From Mastigamoeba balamuthi (Eukaryota; Evosea; Mastigamoebida; Mastigamoebidae): DNA of 49,176 nucleotides. A model generated the notes under the pieces. It was not told the DNA's origin. It did no database searches and worked only from the letters and a program-made list of their open reading frames with translations. Positions 1-15,506 of the stretch are shown here, one piece after another (the stretch's first letter is position 1; each line of letters begins with the position of its first letter). The position numbers and the translations under genes were made by a program. The stretch spans positions 9,895 to 59,070 of the forward strand of contig CACRSC010000108.1 of the NCBI GenBank assembly GCA_902651635.1, in the 5' to 3' direction.

Positions 1-3000
1 ACCAACGCAAAGCGAACAGGAGGCAAAGCCAAAAGCAAAAGCAGCCAGCCACACAACCGCGTACAGGAGAATCCGCTCGCAGAGTGCGACGCAGGGGGAG
101 GCGGGCGCACCGTAGGAGCTCTTGAACCAGAGGCGGAGGATGACGATGTTCTCGTCGAGGACCTTGCGGAAGTAGAGCCGCTTGGCCTGCACCTGCGCCG
201 CGCTCTGCGCAGAGGGGCTCGCGAGCATCGGCGAGACCGACGCCGAGACGGGCATCTGCACGCCCGTCAGCAGCGGCGACGTGTGCGCCGAGGGCACCGC
301 GACGGCCGTCGAGGGCTGGCGGGGCCCCGAGGGCATCGCCAGCAGCCCCTGGGCGGCCGTGCCCTGCATGGGAGCGACCTGGTGCGCCTGCATGCGCTGC
401 TCGAGGTACTCCTGGAACTCCCGCACAAACGCCTCGCGTTGCTGGGCGCACCACGCGCGCGCCACGCGCGGGTCGGGGTCCACCGGCGGGCTCGCCATCG
501 ACAGCAGGTCGAGCCACGGCGGCGGCGGCGCGTCCGAGAAGGCGTCGTCGGCCGGCGAGTCGTCGTCGCTGTAGAGGCACGGCACGCGCAGCCAGTGCAC
601 GAGCCGCATCTGCGTCGCGATGCGCTCCAGCTTGATGTAGCTCGCCTTGACGACCACCACCCGCGAGCCCTGCGAGGAGCCCTGCTGCTGCTGCTGCTGC
701 GGGGACGCCGGCCGCGACGAGCCCTGGGCGGCCAGCAGGTTGCACGCGGCCCGCACAGAGGCCTTGCGCGCGTACGTCGCCGCCACAGCCTTGAGCTGCT
801 TCCCGTGCCGCTCCAGCGGGTCCCGTATGTCCCTGTACGGCCCCTCGTTCAGCGGCTCCGCGGGCGCCAGGTGCTGTGCGTTGTGTGTACACAGCGCGAG
901 CTCAGCGTTAAGAGAGGGCCGTCCAAAAACCGAGCAAAGACGCTGCAGAAGCGTTGGGAGAGGGAGAGGGAGAGGCGGACCGAGAGGATGGAGAAGGTGG
1001 TCTGGGCGAAGACGTTGTGGGGCACGCGGGCCTTGCGCAGCTGGAGCTCCGGGGCCATGAGCGCCTGGGCGATCCTCGAGGCTAGAGGGCTTGTGGCGTC
1101 AGGGGCCCCCGACGACGTCCGTTTGTGCGGGAGGGAGGCGCGTGTGTCACCCGACTGCGGCCTGCTCGGCGTCATGCCCATGCCCGCGCTGTCGGGCCTG
1201 CTCCCCAGCGCCCCCGGCACCGGCGAGTCCGACGTGCTCTGCTGCGGCGCCGCGATGTGCTGGTCCAGGCACTCGATCGTCCGGTACTCTGGCGGCTGCG
1301 AGCAGCGGAACGCAAGAGAGCAAACCCCCGGCTGTGAGCAGTGACGGCCCGCGTCCGTCGTCCCCCCGTGTCTTCTCGCTGGCACGAGAGCGGTGCGACG
1401 CAGAGGCTCGCAGTTGAGAGGGAGGCGGGGGGTGGGAGTGCGCACGATGGCGCGGAAGAAGCCGAGCTTCTGGTAGAGGATGGCGTCGAGCATGCTCTGC
1501 TTGGCCTGCTGCCCCTGCAGCACCTGCTGCACAATCTGCACCATCCCGCTCCACTGCTCGCCCGCTCGCTGTCAGCCCCCGGCGCGGGAGAGAGGGGAGA
1601 GGACCTTGGACGAGCTCCAGTTGTAGCAGTGCGTCGCGACGCCGCGGCACGTGATCACGATGACGGCGCTGCAGTTCCTGACGACGGGCTCCCTGTTGAG
1701 CGGGCCCTCGGGGATGCTCGTGTACTCGAGCCACTGCTCCTCGTCCTGCTCCTGTGCTCGTGCGTGTCAGGAGTCCACCCCGCCCCGCGCCTGCCCGTGC
1801 GCCAGGCTGTGCGTGTGCGTACAGACTGCGTGCTCAGTTGCCTCTGCGTGAACATGTCCGCCGCCGTGCTGCTCGGGGCGCCGCCGTCTCTCCGTCAGGG
1901 CTCCGCGGGCGTGCGAGCGAACGGGGGGGAGAGGGAGGGCGGGCAGCGCAACTTGTCGAACGCGTAGTTGAGGTTGCGGCCGCATATGATCGCGTAGACG
2001 CACTGGTCCTTGTTCAGCACGTTGATCTCCGCGTCCTCGGGCCTCTCGCTCATCCTGCGTGTGCACAGGGGGCGTCAGGGGCGGAGGCGCTCGCTGCTGC
2101 CCGCTGCTGCTCCGGAGGCGCACGGGCGGATGAGGCGGAAGGTGGTGCCAGAGTCCTGGCTGAAGAGCAGCTCCGGGGGCTTGGCGAGGATGTTCATGTG
2201 CTTGACGACGCGCGCGTGCAGCTCGGCGGCGTACCTGTGCAGCGCCCACGACGGCAGCGCGGCCTCGACGCGGCTCTTGTTGGCCGAGGGCGCCTTGTGG
2301 CTGCAGAGCCTCGAGACGAGCGACGTGTACTTCTCGACAAAGAGGCAGAGCTGCAGCGGCTGCACGACGGCGCTGGCCAGCAGGTGCTCCAGCACGCACT
2401 CGAGCACCGCCTGGTTGACGCTGTGCAGCAGCGTCTCGGCCAGCGCGGCCGACGAGAACGCGCCCTTGGACCAGAACTTGAGCACGACGAACAGCCGCGG
2501 CGACGGCGAGACGAGGTCCTGCCGCCACGCCTGCGCGTCCTCCCCGGGCGACAGCAGCGCGCTCCACACGCGCGCCGCGTAGAACGCGAGCACCGCAGAC
2601 GCGTCGCCCGCGTAGGGGCCCCGGGCGCCGAGCTCGCGGTACTCGACGACGTTCGAGTCGAAGAGGTACTGCGGGGGGATCTTGGGGCTCGCCGCGGGGC
2701 CGCCGTCGCGCTCGCAGCCCAGCAGCGTCACGTAGATGAACGCCACCGCGTCGCGCTCGCTCTTGGCCTTCTCGGCCGCCGACGTCGCGATGTACTGCAG
2801 CTGCGTGCCGTTCCTGGCCGTCGAGACCACGCCGTCCGTCTGCTGCTGCTGCTGCTGCTGCTGCATGGGGCAGGTATTTGCCGAGTTGAGATAAAATTCC
2901 CGATTTATAGGTGATGCCCGTTTTGGTATGGAAATGAAGTGGGTTATGCCCTAATGGAGCAAAAGTGCCCGAGGCGGGAACAGCCGATAGCAAGCCACCG

Positions 3001-6000
3001 GTGTCTCTTGGGTGCCTACCTGTGCGCTCGCGCTCTTGGGCATCGAGACCGCGGCGTCCGGCTGCTGGGGAGGTCTGGCCGGGTTGTGGCAAATCCCCCG
3101 GAACTTGTCCCTCTTTGGCTTTGAAATCACGAATTTGCTCCGATTGGGCCAATTCCCCGAAACGGAAATCGCCGATAGCAAGCCCCTGTGTCGCTTGGTG
3201 CCTACCTGGGCGCTGCTGCTGCTGCTGCTGCTGCTGTTGTTGCTGTCCGCGGGCACGGGCAGGCGCAGGCGCTTGAAGGAGCGCATGAGCGACTGGTTGA
3301 GGAACGCGGCGAAGGGCTCCGAGGCCACGTAGGGCGGCAGGCGCGCGACGACGACCTTGGTGGGCTGCGAGTCGAGCGGCTGCACAAAGGCCACGTCGTG
3401 CGGCGTCAGCCTGAGGTTCGGGTTGACGGCCAGCGCCTCGCTGAGCGCCTTGAGCGCGAGGTCCTCGAGGCGCTTGGCCAGCACCGCGTGCAGGTCGACC
3501 TCGATCTCGCGCGCGACGGGGTCCGTGCCGTAGACGGCCAGCAGCAGGTAGTTGCCCGCCGGGTCGCACTGCGGCGCGCGCTCGAGCACCTCGCGGTCCT
3601 GCGCGCGCTGGCGCGGGCTGTGCTCGTGCAGGCGCATGTAGTACATCGAGCCGTCGGCGCCCGCGCGGTAGACGAACATGAGGCGGCGGTTGGTGACCTG
3701 CAGCGAGACGAGCGCCTTGCTGTTGGCCAGCAGCTCGGCGGGCTTGAGCTGCGCGAGGCGCTCGTGGTACGCCAGCGCGGCCACGTGCAGCAGCGGGCAG
3801 CGGAACTCGCCCTGGCGGAACCCGCGGGCCTCGAGCACCGCGCTGGACCTGTCCGACAGCGCGCGCTCGTCGGGCTCGGGCTGCACGAGCACCGACGGGC
3901 AGATGTGCGTCTCCAGCACCGAGCGCAGCAGCAACTGCTGGTTCGCGCGGCACTTGGCCCGCGCGATGGCCTCGCGCACGGCAGCGATGTTGCGCTCGAG
4001 CGCGCTCGCGGGGGCGTCGGCGCGGTGCGCGATGACGCAGGCGGCCTCGGGCTCGATGGCGACGACGAGCCAGTGCGGCACCGCGAACGACGACGGCGGC
4101 AGCGACGCGTCGCCGCGGTCGACGACGAAGCACATGTCCTCCGAGACCCACTCGAAGACGCCGTAGCGGTGCAGCTCCTGGCAGAACAGCGTGTGGCCCT
4201 CGCGCTGGTCCACAAACTGCAGCTCGTGGCGCTCGCGCAGCACGCCCGAGCGCAGCTTGCCCAGCAGCTTGCGCGCCTCGTTGAGCAGCGCCAGCGTGAT
4301 GGGCCGCTCCTGCAGCAGCTGCAGCAGCGTCTCCTCGGCCAGCACCGCCTTGAGCACCGCGCGCGTCTGCCTGCGCACCATCGTCGTGAAGCGCTCCTCC
4401 GTCTGCCGCGACTCCTCGTCCGCGCGGCTCTTGAGCGTCAGGTAGTTGATCTGCAGGACCCCGCGGCACGGCGTCGCCGGCGCCAGCTCGCGCTGCTCCG
4501 AGAACCGCGCGGCCAGCCGGAAGACGACGCTGAAGTCCGTGCACCGGATCTGCTCCTGCAGCGCCGGCTGCTGCGACGCGCTCTGCGTCGCNCGGAAGAC
4601 GACGCTGAAGTCCGTGCACCGGATCTGCTCCTGCAGCGCCGGCTGCTGCGACGCGCTCTGCGTCGCGGGGCCGAACTGCAGAGCTGGCTGCTGCAGCTGC
4701 GCCGTCGTGGGCGTCGACGACCCTCCCGTGCTGCCTGCGCGCGTCGTTACAATTCATCGCGCGGATTGAGGGGTCGGTCCAGGAGTGGTGACCAGTGTTG
4801 GTGTGGTGGTGGGCATTACGAGAGAAGAGAGTGGAAAGAAGGGCCATTCGCGACGAGTGATGGTCGGCGAGAACAGGGAGAAGAGGGGGCGAGCTGTGAG
4901 GGAGCTGAGGCACTGCTGGCGGAGGGCTGCTGGGGCTTGGTGATGCCGCAGTCGATCGAGATGATGCAGGGGCACTGGTAGATCTCCACCGTGTTCTTCG
5001 TGGTCATCTTCCTGTCCTCGTCCTGGAACATCGGCGCCTCTGCCCCCGCCAGTGATAGGAACCACTGCCGGTGAGACCCGCAAAACGCCCAGTAAGGGTC
5101 AGGGGGAATACCGTCTGTGGGGTTGTAGAAGTAGTACTCCGTATGCGGTACAGGCGAGAAGATCGACCTGAGAGCCTGAGAGAAGGTCGCTGCGATCCTG
5201 TTCGAATTGTGCGCGTTAGTGCGCGCGAGTGCGGTGGGGCAGAGCTGGGGGCTTGCTTTGCTCGGCGCTCCTCCGTGTGGTACTTGCGCGAGGTGCTCAG
5301 GAACAGCGACATGTCGATGAGGTCCACACCCGGCGTGCAGTTTGTCAGCGCTGTCGTGAAGTCCTCCACCGTGCACCCGACCCTGCAATCCCACCCCCAG
5401 TCAGCTGGCGTCCTCCTCTCTCCTCCCCCCGAGCGCTGCGTGCCCGTCTCGGAGGTTCGTGTAGACGCCCTGCGTGAAGGCCCTGTTGTACTCGTTGCGC
5501 ACCTCCGAGACGAACCCCGGCAGCGTCGTGTTCTCCGAGACGTCCGCCTTGATCGGCGGGATGTCCGCCTGCTCAAAGAACCCCGCCAGCTTCTTCTGGA
5601 GCTCGCTGCAACGCCCGCAGGTGTCGGTGACTGGAGCCCGGGGGGCAGGGAGGGCCGCACGGGGGCGTCTGGAACGAGCCCAGGCCTGCTCGCAGGCACA
5701 GGTACATCGTGATGACGAAGAACGACTCGGTGGGCTTGCTCTGGTGCAGGAACGTGACGACGATCTGGTCCTTGTTCTCCACGTTGACAAAGCACCTCCC
5801 GCTGCGTGTCGTTCGTGTTGGGATACGTTCTAGATTCGCGTTCCCAGGGAATCCAAAATAAGATATGCGCACCCCTTGAAGGCCTCGGGGATGTCGGTCT
5901 GCTTGGACAGCGGTATCTCTCCGTCGCTCAGATCCTTGAGTATGTTCCCGATCGTCATGTAGAGCTTCAGGTTCGCCCCGTACAGCTTCGGCGTTTTCCT

Positions 6001-9000
6001 GCGAGAATCCCGAAATCAGCAGCAGATCCGGGAATCTTCCCGGCCTGACCTCATGGTGTCGAAGATCTCGTCGCGGTTGTCGCTCAGGAACGACGTCCCC
6101 GGGGGCATGAAGTCGGGCAGCGGCACGGCGAACTCGGGCAGCCCGAACTGGTACGTGTGGACCGGGGGCAGCAGCGAGGCGATCCTGAGCTCGGGATGCC
6201 TGCTCTGCATCGAGTGCGTGCCGTCCTCGAGCAGCATCGGCTTGGTGACGTCCTGTGCAAACGCCGTCAGCAGCTTCCTGGCCGCGTCGAAGCCCGGCTT
6301 GGGCGCGGCAGGGGCCTGGAGCAGCGAGACGATCGTGTCGAACGTGTGCGCCGACGTGACGAACTGCGAGTCGTGCAGGTAGAACCACTGGCGCAGCAGC
6401 GACAGCATCTCGTGCTCCGAGTACAGCACCCTCTTGCTCGAGTCCGCCCGCAGTATGACGTGCCTGCCAGCCCAGCCCGCGCGTCGGTGTTAGCATCTCC
6501 GGGGTTGAGCTCGGCGCTTCCAGTTCTTCGATCCACTACGGTAGAGACAGGAAGCCGCTGGCTCTTGGGCTCCGTGCACCCGAAGACAACACAGCGGTGC
6601 CCGTGGGTGCCAGTCGTTCTTAAGGTTGGGTGCATGTCGCCAACGCACCAAACGCGCAGACAAGAGAAACAAAGAGCGCAACGCCACCGCTGCTTGGGAT
6701 GAGCTCAGAGCGCACTCGGAGCACTCATTTCCCATCACTCTCAAAGAGGGCACACACACACGGGAAGGGCGAGTGCGATGGAGAGAGCGGCGTGCTGCGT
6801 ACCCGACCTGCGGCTCGACCCAGAGCTCGGTGACGATGGAGTTGGGGCTCGTGATGTACGTGACGTACTGTATCGTGCTGCACACGGTCGACTGGTGCAG
6901 CTTCTCGATGGGCACGTCGAGCAGCTGCGGCGACGGTATCACGCTGATGGGCCTGATGAACGCGAACACGCCCGTGTTGACCAGCGCCAGCCCCTCGGAT
7001 ATCCTCCGGCGCACCAGCAGCTCCAGCGCGAAGTTGGACGTGGCCTGCAGCGGCACCGTCCACAGCCACCTGCTGTGGTGCATGTACGAGAACAGAATCG
7101 GCGGCGACGGCAGCGGCGACGTCACGACGGGGAACCGCACGGCCGCGCGCCTGTCGAGGACCGGCAGCTGCGGCGGCGGCTGCGCGTGCTTGTACTGCGG
7201 CGTGATCAGGCGGAAGTAGTCGGGGCAGGGCACGAGCCCGCTCGACTTGGCGCTGTCGCGCGCGTGCGAGAGCGAGCGCAGGAAGTCGTCGATGACCTCG
7301 ACCTGCGTGTGCATCGGCACGCAGCAGAACGCAAAGTGCAGCAGCAGCAGCCCGGGCATGTCCCACGACACGTTGAGCAGGCAGAACGCGCGCAGCGGGC
7401 CCGCGTTGGTGAACCCCGCCGCGCAGAGGCTCGGCCGCTTCTCGTACGTCGGCGTCCCGGGCGACGGCGGCGACGGGTCCGCGGCGAACTTGGCGAAGAG
7501 CCGCTGCTGCGACAGCGCCTGCCGGGCCGCCTGCGGGTCGTCGAACGATGCGCGCGCCGAGCCCGCGCCTGCGCGACGCACGTCGACCGACGCGGCGCTC
7601 GAGCTCAGCGAGGCGACGCTCGAGTTGAGCGAGGGCGCGGAGGACGACGCCGACGAGGCGCCCGGGCGGTGCACGTACGTCGCCCACTCGCGGCAGTGGC
7701 GCAGCAGCGTCTCGGTCTCGCGCACAAAGTACGAGCTCGAGTCGGCGGACCACGTCAGCACGAGCCGCGTGACGTCGCAGCGCGACATCACGCAGAGCTT
7801 CTCGGTGCGCATGCAGTAGTGCAGCATCCTGCCGGGCGCCTCCTCGACAAAGCGCCAGAAGCGCGCCTCCTTGGGCACGGGCTCGCGCGCGGGGAACGAC
7901 GTGTTGATGAGCACCTTGTCGGCGCTGATGACGGCCTTGGCGAACGCGCGCATGTCCTGCGACGCGCGCGCCGCCAGCGACCCCGCGACGTACTCGAGCG
8001 GCGCGAGCATCGCGATGCGCACGTGCGTCGCCGGGATGCTGCGCTCCTCCGAGACGCCGGCGTTGCTGGCCGAGAGGAACATCGGCGGCCCGACCGTCAC
8101 GAGCGTGTACTCGAGGATGCGCCCCAGCGTCCACGGCATGCGCATCGCGACCTGCACGCTGCCGCTCTCGGTCCGCGAGATCGACTCGATGCGGAAGCCC
8201 TCGCGCGCGCGCACCTCGAGCACCCTGCGCGCGTCGACCCAGTTCATCGTGTAGTCCGAGAGCTCGCTGCGGAACAGCGGCGGCAGCTCGTCCTGCGCCG
8301 CCTGCTCGTAGTCCTCCTGGCCCTGCCTGAGGTACTCGGCGACCTCGTCGGGGGGCGGCAGCGTCGGCAGGACGATCCGCCTCGCCACAGAGTCGGTCGC
8401 GTGCGCCCCGCGGAAGAACGCGGCGCGCTGGATGGGCGACGCGAGGACCATCGCGTCGCTGACGGGCTCGCAGGCCGCGGGCAGCGTGCTGAGGTCGTAG
8501 TACTCGCCGCCCGTCTGCGCGGCCAGCAGCCGCATCGACTCGACGTCGGGCACGTAGCCGATCAGCCCGCAGCCCCCGGGGCTCCACTCCTGCGGGCCCA
8601 CGCGCACGACAATGACCGAGATGTCCTCCGCGGCCATCCGCATCACGAAGCTGTCGTACTGCGGCTGCTCCGCGTGCGACAGCGTCCCGTCGGTGATGTC
8701 TGCGGCGCAGGTGAGAGTCGTGCAAGACGCAGTGAGAGCCGTGACAGGCTCGTGCAAAGACTCGGTGCCAGTAACGCGAGACTCGGCGAAAGGGGCGCGA
8801 GAGGCGGCGAGGACGCACAGATGAGGACGGGGCAGGCCTCGGGGGCGGCGACCTTGAGGCTGAAGGCGCCGCTCTGGAGGAGCGAGCGGAGGTCCTGCGT
8901 GGTGCCGCGCCTGCACGAGGGGTCGTTGTGCAGCGCGGCGAGCTTGCACTCGAGGCGCGCCCACGAGCCGCGCAGCTCGTCCATGAACTCGCGCAGCGCC

Positions 9001-9873
9001 GCGGCCGTCTGCAGCGAGCGCGAGCAGAGCGGGACGCCGTGGGCGAGCACCTCGAGGCCCTCGACAATCTCGCCGACGGCGACGACGTTGAGCAGCACCT
9101 CGGGGATGAACTCGAGCGCGTGGCCCGGGCCGACGCGCGAGGGCCTCGCCAGCGCGGCCAGCACCGCCTCGAGCGCGCCCCAGCACTCGTCCAGCAGCGT
9201 CACGCCCGTCCGCGCGTCCAGCGACGCCAGCGGCGGCCGCACGTCGACGAGCACCGTCACGCAGTACGACGCGTACAGCGCCTCGCTCCGCGTCTCGGGC
9301 CCCACCTGCACGCACGCCACCGCGCTCGCCGCCCAGTTGGGCGCCGCCGCTGACGTCGACGTCGCAGCAGCCGACGACGACGACGCTGACGCGGGGGGCG
9401 ACGGCGACTGCGGGAGGATGATCGACGACGACGACGTGCTGAGCAGGGACGGCGTCGCAGGCGGCGTGGGCGTCGAGCGGCGCGGCGGCGGGGGAGGGGG
9501 AGCGGGCGGCATGGGCGACATGGGCGGGGGCAGGGCGGCGGCGGGCGAGGCCGTGTCCAAGTCGACGGGGCGCAGCGCAGAGGGCAGCGGCCGCGGGCTC
9601 CACAGGTCGCGCGCCTCGAGCGCAGGCGCCTCGGGGTCGGGCCCCGGCACGATCGCGAACAGCTCCTTCACATCGGGCGAGACTTGCTCGTCCTGCGGTC
9701 AGAGGCGGTGAGGAGGCGTGGGCTCTGCTGTGGCGAGTGTGGGCAGCGCGAGTGAGAGGGGCCGTTGCCTGCAGGATCGTCACGAAGCGGTCGAAGAGCC
9801 AGCACGAGTGCTCGCTGCGCGGGAACGAGAGGTACTTGTCCGCGAACAGCGTCACGAGCTGCGAGGCCGCCAT
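1..9873 (-). CDS. SZT2: SZT2-like KICSTOR subunit, multi-exon, 3' end cut by window edge
   Basis: In animals SZT2 is the large scaffold of KICSTOR, which tethers GATOR1 to lysosomes so that amino-acid shortage restrains TORC1. I read 18 exons on the minus strand: 9873-9769, 9692-8819, 8699-6803, 6463-6050, 5998-5873, 5801-5661, 5605-5444, 5382-5284, 5197-4820, 4730-3206, 3064-3020, 2860-2124, 2054-about 1963, about 1750-1605, 1553-1446, 1295-1151, 1081-981, and 873 to the edge. Phases agree except at the 13/14 junction, which is unresolved. About 2,620 residues are visible; human SZT2 has about 3,400. Landmarks recalled from human SZT2 appear in order: LIYITDG (near 326), GYVPDVESMRLLAAQTGGEY, RWLWTVP, TELWVEPQVG (near 955), LSDGEIPL (near 1120), RCFVNV and YYFYNP. 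The first ATG opens an ORF beginning MAASQLVTLFADKYLSF. PolyQ tracts are present. Family assignment is from memory of the human protein. Confidence 0.85.
2841..3246 (-). repeat. CAG/CTG trinucleotide tracts in SZT2-like exons
   Basis: Nearly pure CTG (CAG on the coding strand) runs lie at about 2841-2863, at the start of exon 12, where they encode polyQ. A second run at about 3212-3246, at the end of exon 10, is read in the AGC frame and encodes polySer. A third run at about 682-699 encodes polyQ in the last visible exon. The first two sit against the splice sites of introns 10 and 11. Codon purity suggests recent slippage. Confidence 0.8.
4518..4665. repeat. Exact 74-bp direct duplication flanking a single N (probable assembly join)
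   Basis: Bases 4518-4591 and 4593-4666 (within a base) are identical and are separated by one ambiguous base at 4592. The block lies in exon 10 of the SZT2-like gene. Because 74 + 1 = 75, the reading frame survives and a 25-residue segment (starting ATQSASQQPALQEQ) is read twice. An exact repeat centred on a lone N is what results when overlapping contig ends are joined without merging, so the duplicated segment is probably not real. Confidence 0.8.
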
Positions 9874-13926
<4,053 letters not shown>

Positions 13927-15506
13927 GCACGGCGTGGCGCACGTAGTGCTCTGGTGTCTGAGGAGCAAGCAAGCGGGTGGGCTGCGCTGATCCCAACGCA
14001 GCGCAACACAACGTCGAAAAAGACAAAGAGAACACTTGAAGTACTGTTGGCTCAGGATTTCTCTTTGATCGACCACAGTGTTCAAATCAACACGGCCATA
14101 CGAACCGACGAAGGACCACAACATCCTGACTCTACTCCTAGGTGGGGAGGAGGTACGGGGAGCGACGGCTATGGCCTAGGACCCGAAAAACGACATGGAG
14201 CCAAGAGACCCCGATGTGGACCTACATGGCCCGCTCCTACAAGAGACCTGGCCAGACAGGTGCAGACAGATGTCTTTAATTCTGTCAGCTCTTGCCTCTG
14301 CTGCAGCGGCTCTGCTCTCGGCTGCAGAGATCGAAATCTCAGCCCTGGCCTCGGCCCTGTCAGCCCTTGCCTCTGCTGCAGTGGCCCTGTTCTCGGCCAC
14401 TGTGATCGAAACCTCGGCCCTCGTCTCGACCCTCAGCCCTTGCCGCCTTGGACTCAGCCCCGGCAGCCCCGGCCTCCGATGTGGCGAGCTGCGCGGTGAG
14501 ATGACGAAGCTGTCTATCGAGATGATCGGTTCTCATCATCGGAAGATACCAGGCCGAGGCATCGATCACAGCAGCCGGAACAGGGCCACTGCAGCAGAGG
14601 CAAGGGCTGACAGGGCCGAGACCAGGGCTGAGACCTCGATCTCCGTAGCCGAGAACAGGGCCGCTGCAGCCTCGATAACTGAGGCTGAGAACAGGGCACG
14701 AGGATGTCGAGAAGAGGCAGATTGACGCCCTGGATCTGCAGTTCACACTGGAGCACCCGTAGAGCATCAACTCAAGGCCTAGCCGTGTCTACTGTCTTGC
14801 GCTGGGGACATGCACACCAAGGTGCTCTGTGGCGCCTGGGGAAAGAGGGAAGGAGCGGGGAACAGTGCGATACAAGTGCAGAGGCCTCTGAGAAGGGATG
14901 AACTGGCTGCAGATAATGAACATCCTCACAACACATCGGCTTCCGCCGCGCTGGCGTCGCAGGGGTCGCGGGCGACACTGGCAGCCTTTGTTGTCCCGAG
15001 ACCGCGGCCGTTTCCTGGGCTGGTCAACCCTCGCGGCGGTGGTCGCCGAGGGAATAAGAAGATCTGGCGGCTATCGGCCCGAGAAGGCAGGTCTCTCGTG
15101 CCCAACGGACGCGGGACGACGGCTCCGCGACACTGCGCAGAGGCGACCAGCACGCGGGGTGCCGGCGGTCTCGCTGTCCAGCGTCGGCGGCGCGGGTGCT
15201 CAGATCTGGTGGCTGCGGTGCCGTCGCCTGCAGTTTAGCGGCAAGAAAACAACCGCCACCAGCAGCCCACACCCAATTTTTCAGGCCCTTTTCGCAAGCA
15301 GGGCCAGATACAGTGCTCCTCCGGTGCTAACCGCTCCTACGTCACCATATCTGCGTACCTTTTAGGCCCGCGGCTTCACGCACTCTTTCATTTTGCACAC
15401 AGCGCCCCTCAATACATCAGGAACAACAGAAGCCAGCGACTTCTGCTGCTCGCACACACGCTCGGCAATACAGCACTGCTGCTGCTCGACACAACACACC
15501 CGCCCG
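13927..15506. other. 1.6-kb intergenic region without an intact gene
   Basis: This lies between the AlaRS stop and the first CoA-transferase ATG. The first 250 bp and the last 250 bp are AT-richer and are probably the AlaRS 3' and CoA-transferase 5' flanks. The middle holds a coiled-coil pseudogene with an inverted duplication (separate entry). Bases 14930-15240 are GC-rich like coding DNA, but no frame resembles a known family and no start, stop and splice set makes a convincing gene. Confidence 0.5.
14220..14765. pseudogene. Decayed coiled-coil fragment with inverted duplication
   Basis: The minus strand of about 14290-14400 and the plus strand of about 14578-14672 are inverted copies of one another (roughly 90% identical over about 95 bp, spacer about 185 bp). 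Both encode Ala/Arg/Glu-rich heptad-like peptide such as ENRATAAEARADRAEAR. Further coiled-coil-like peptide lies on the minus strand near 14430-14550 (LDRQLRHLTAQLATSEA) and on the plus strand near 14705-14762 (ending LQFTLEHP and a stop). Frames do not connect into one ORF, so I treat this as a broken host gene fragment, partly inverted. No family recognised. Confidence 0.45.

Noticed and set aside
3188-4981. 597-codon plus-strand frame with polyAla start, opposite SZT2
   Set aside because: Composition is that of reverse-complemented GC-rich codons, the polyAla is the CTG tract read backwards, and the frame crosses splice sites of the real gene.
6725-9067. Long Arg/Ala-rich minus-strand frame overlapping the SZT2-like gene
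   Set aside because: It is a shifted frame of the same strand; the SZT2 landmarks lie in the other frame with phase-consistent introns.
14085-14105. Possible tRNA B box (GTGTTCAAATCAACAC)
   Set aside because: The stem does not fit the fixed T-loop register and no other tRNA arms are present.
14930-15240. GC-rich stretch before CoA-transferase copy 1 as a coding gene
   Set aside because: Open frames exist on both strands but neither has recognisable motifs, a conserved start or splice partners.
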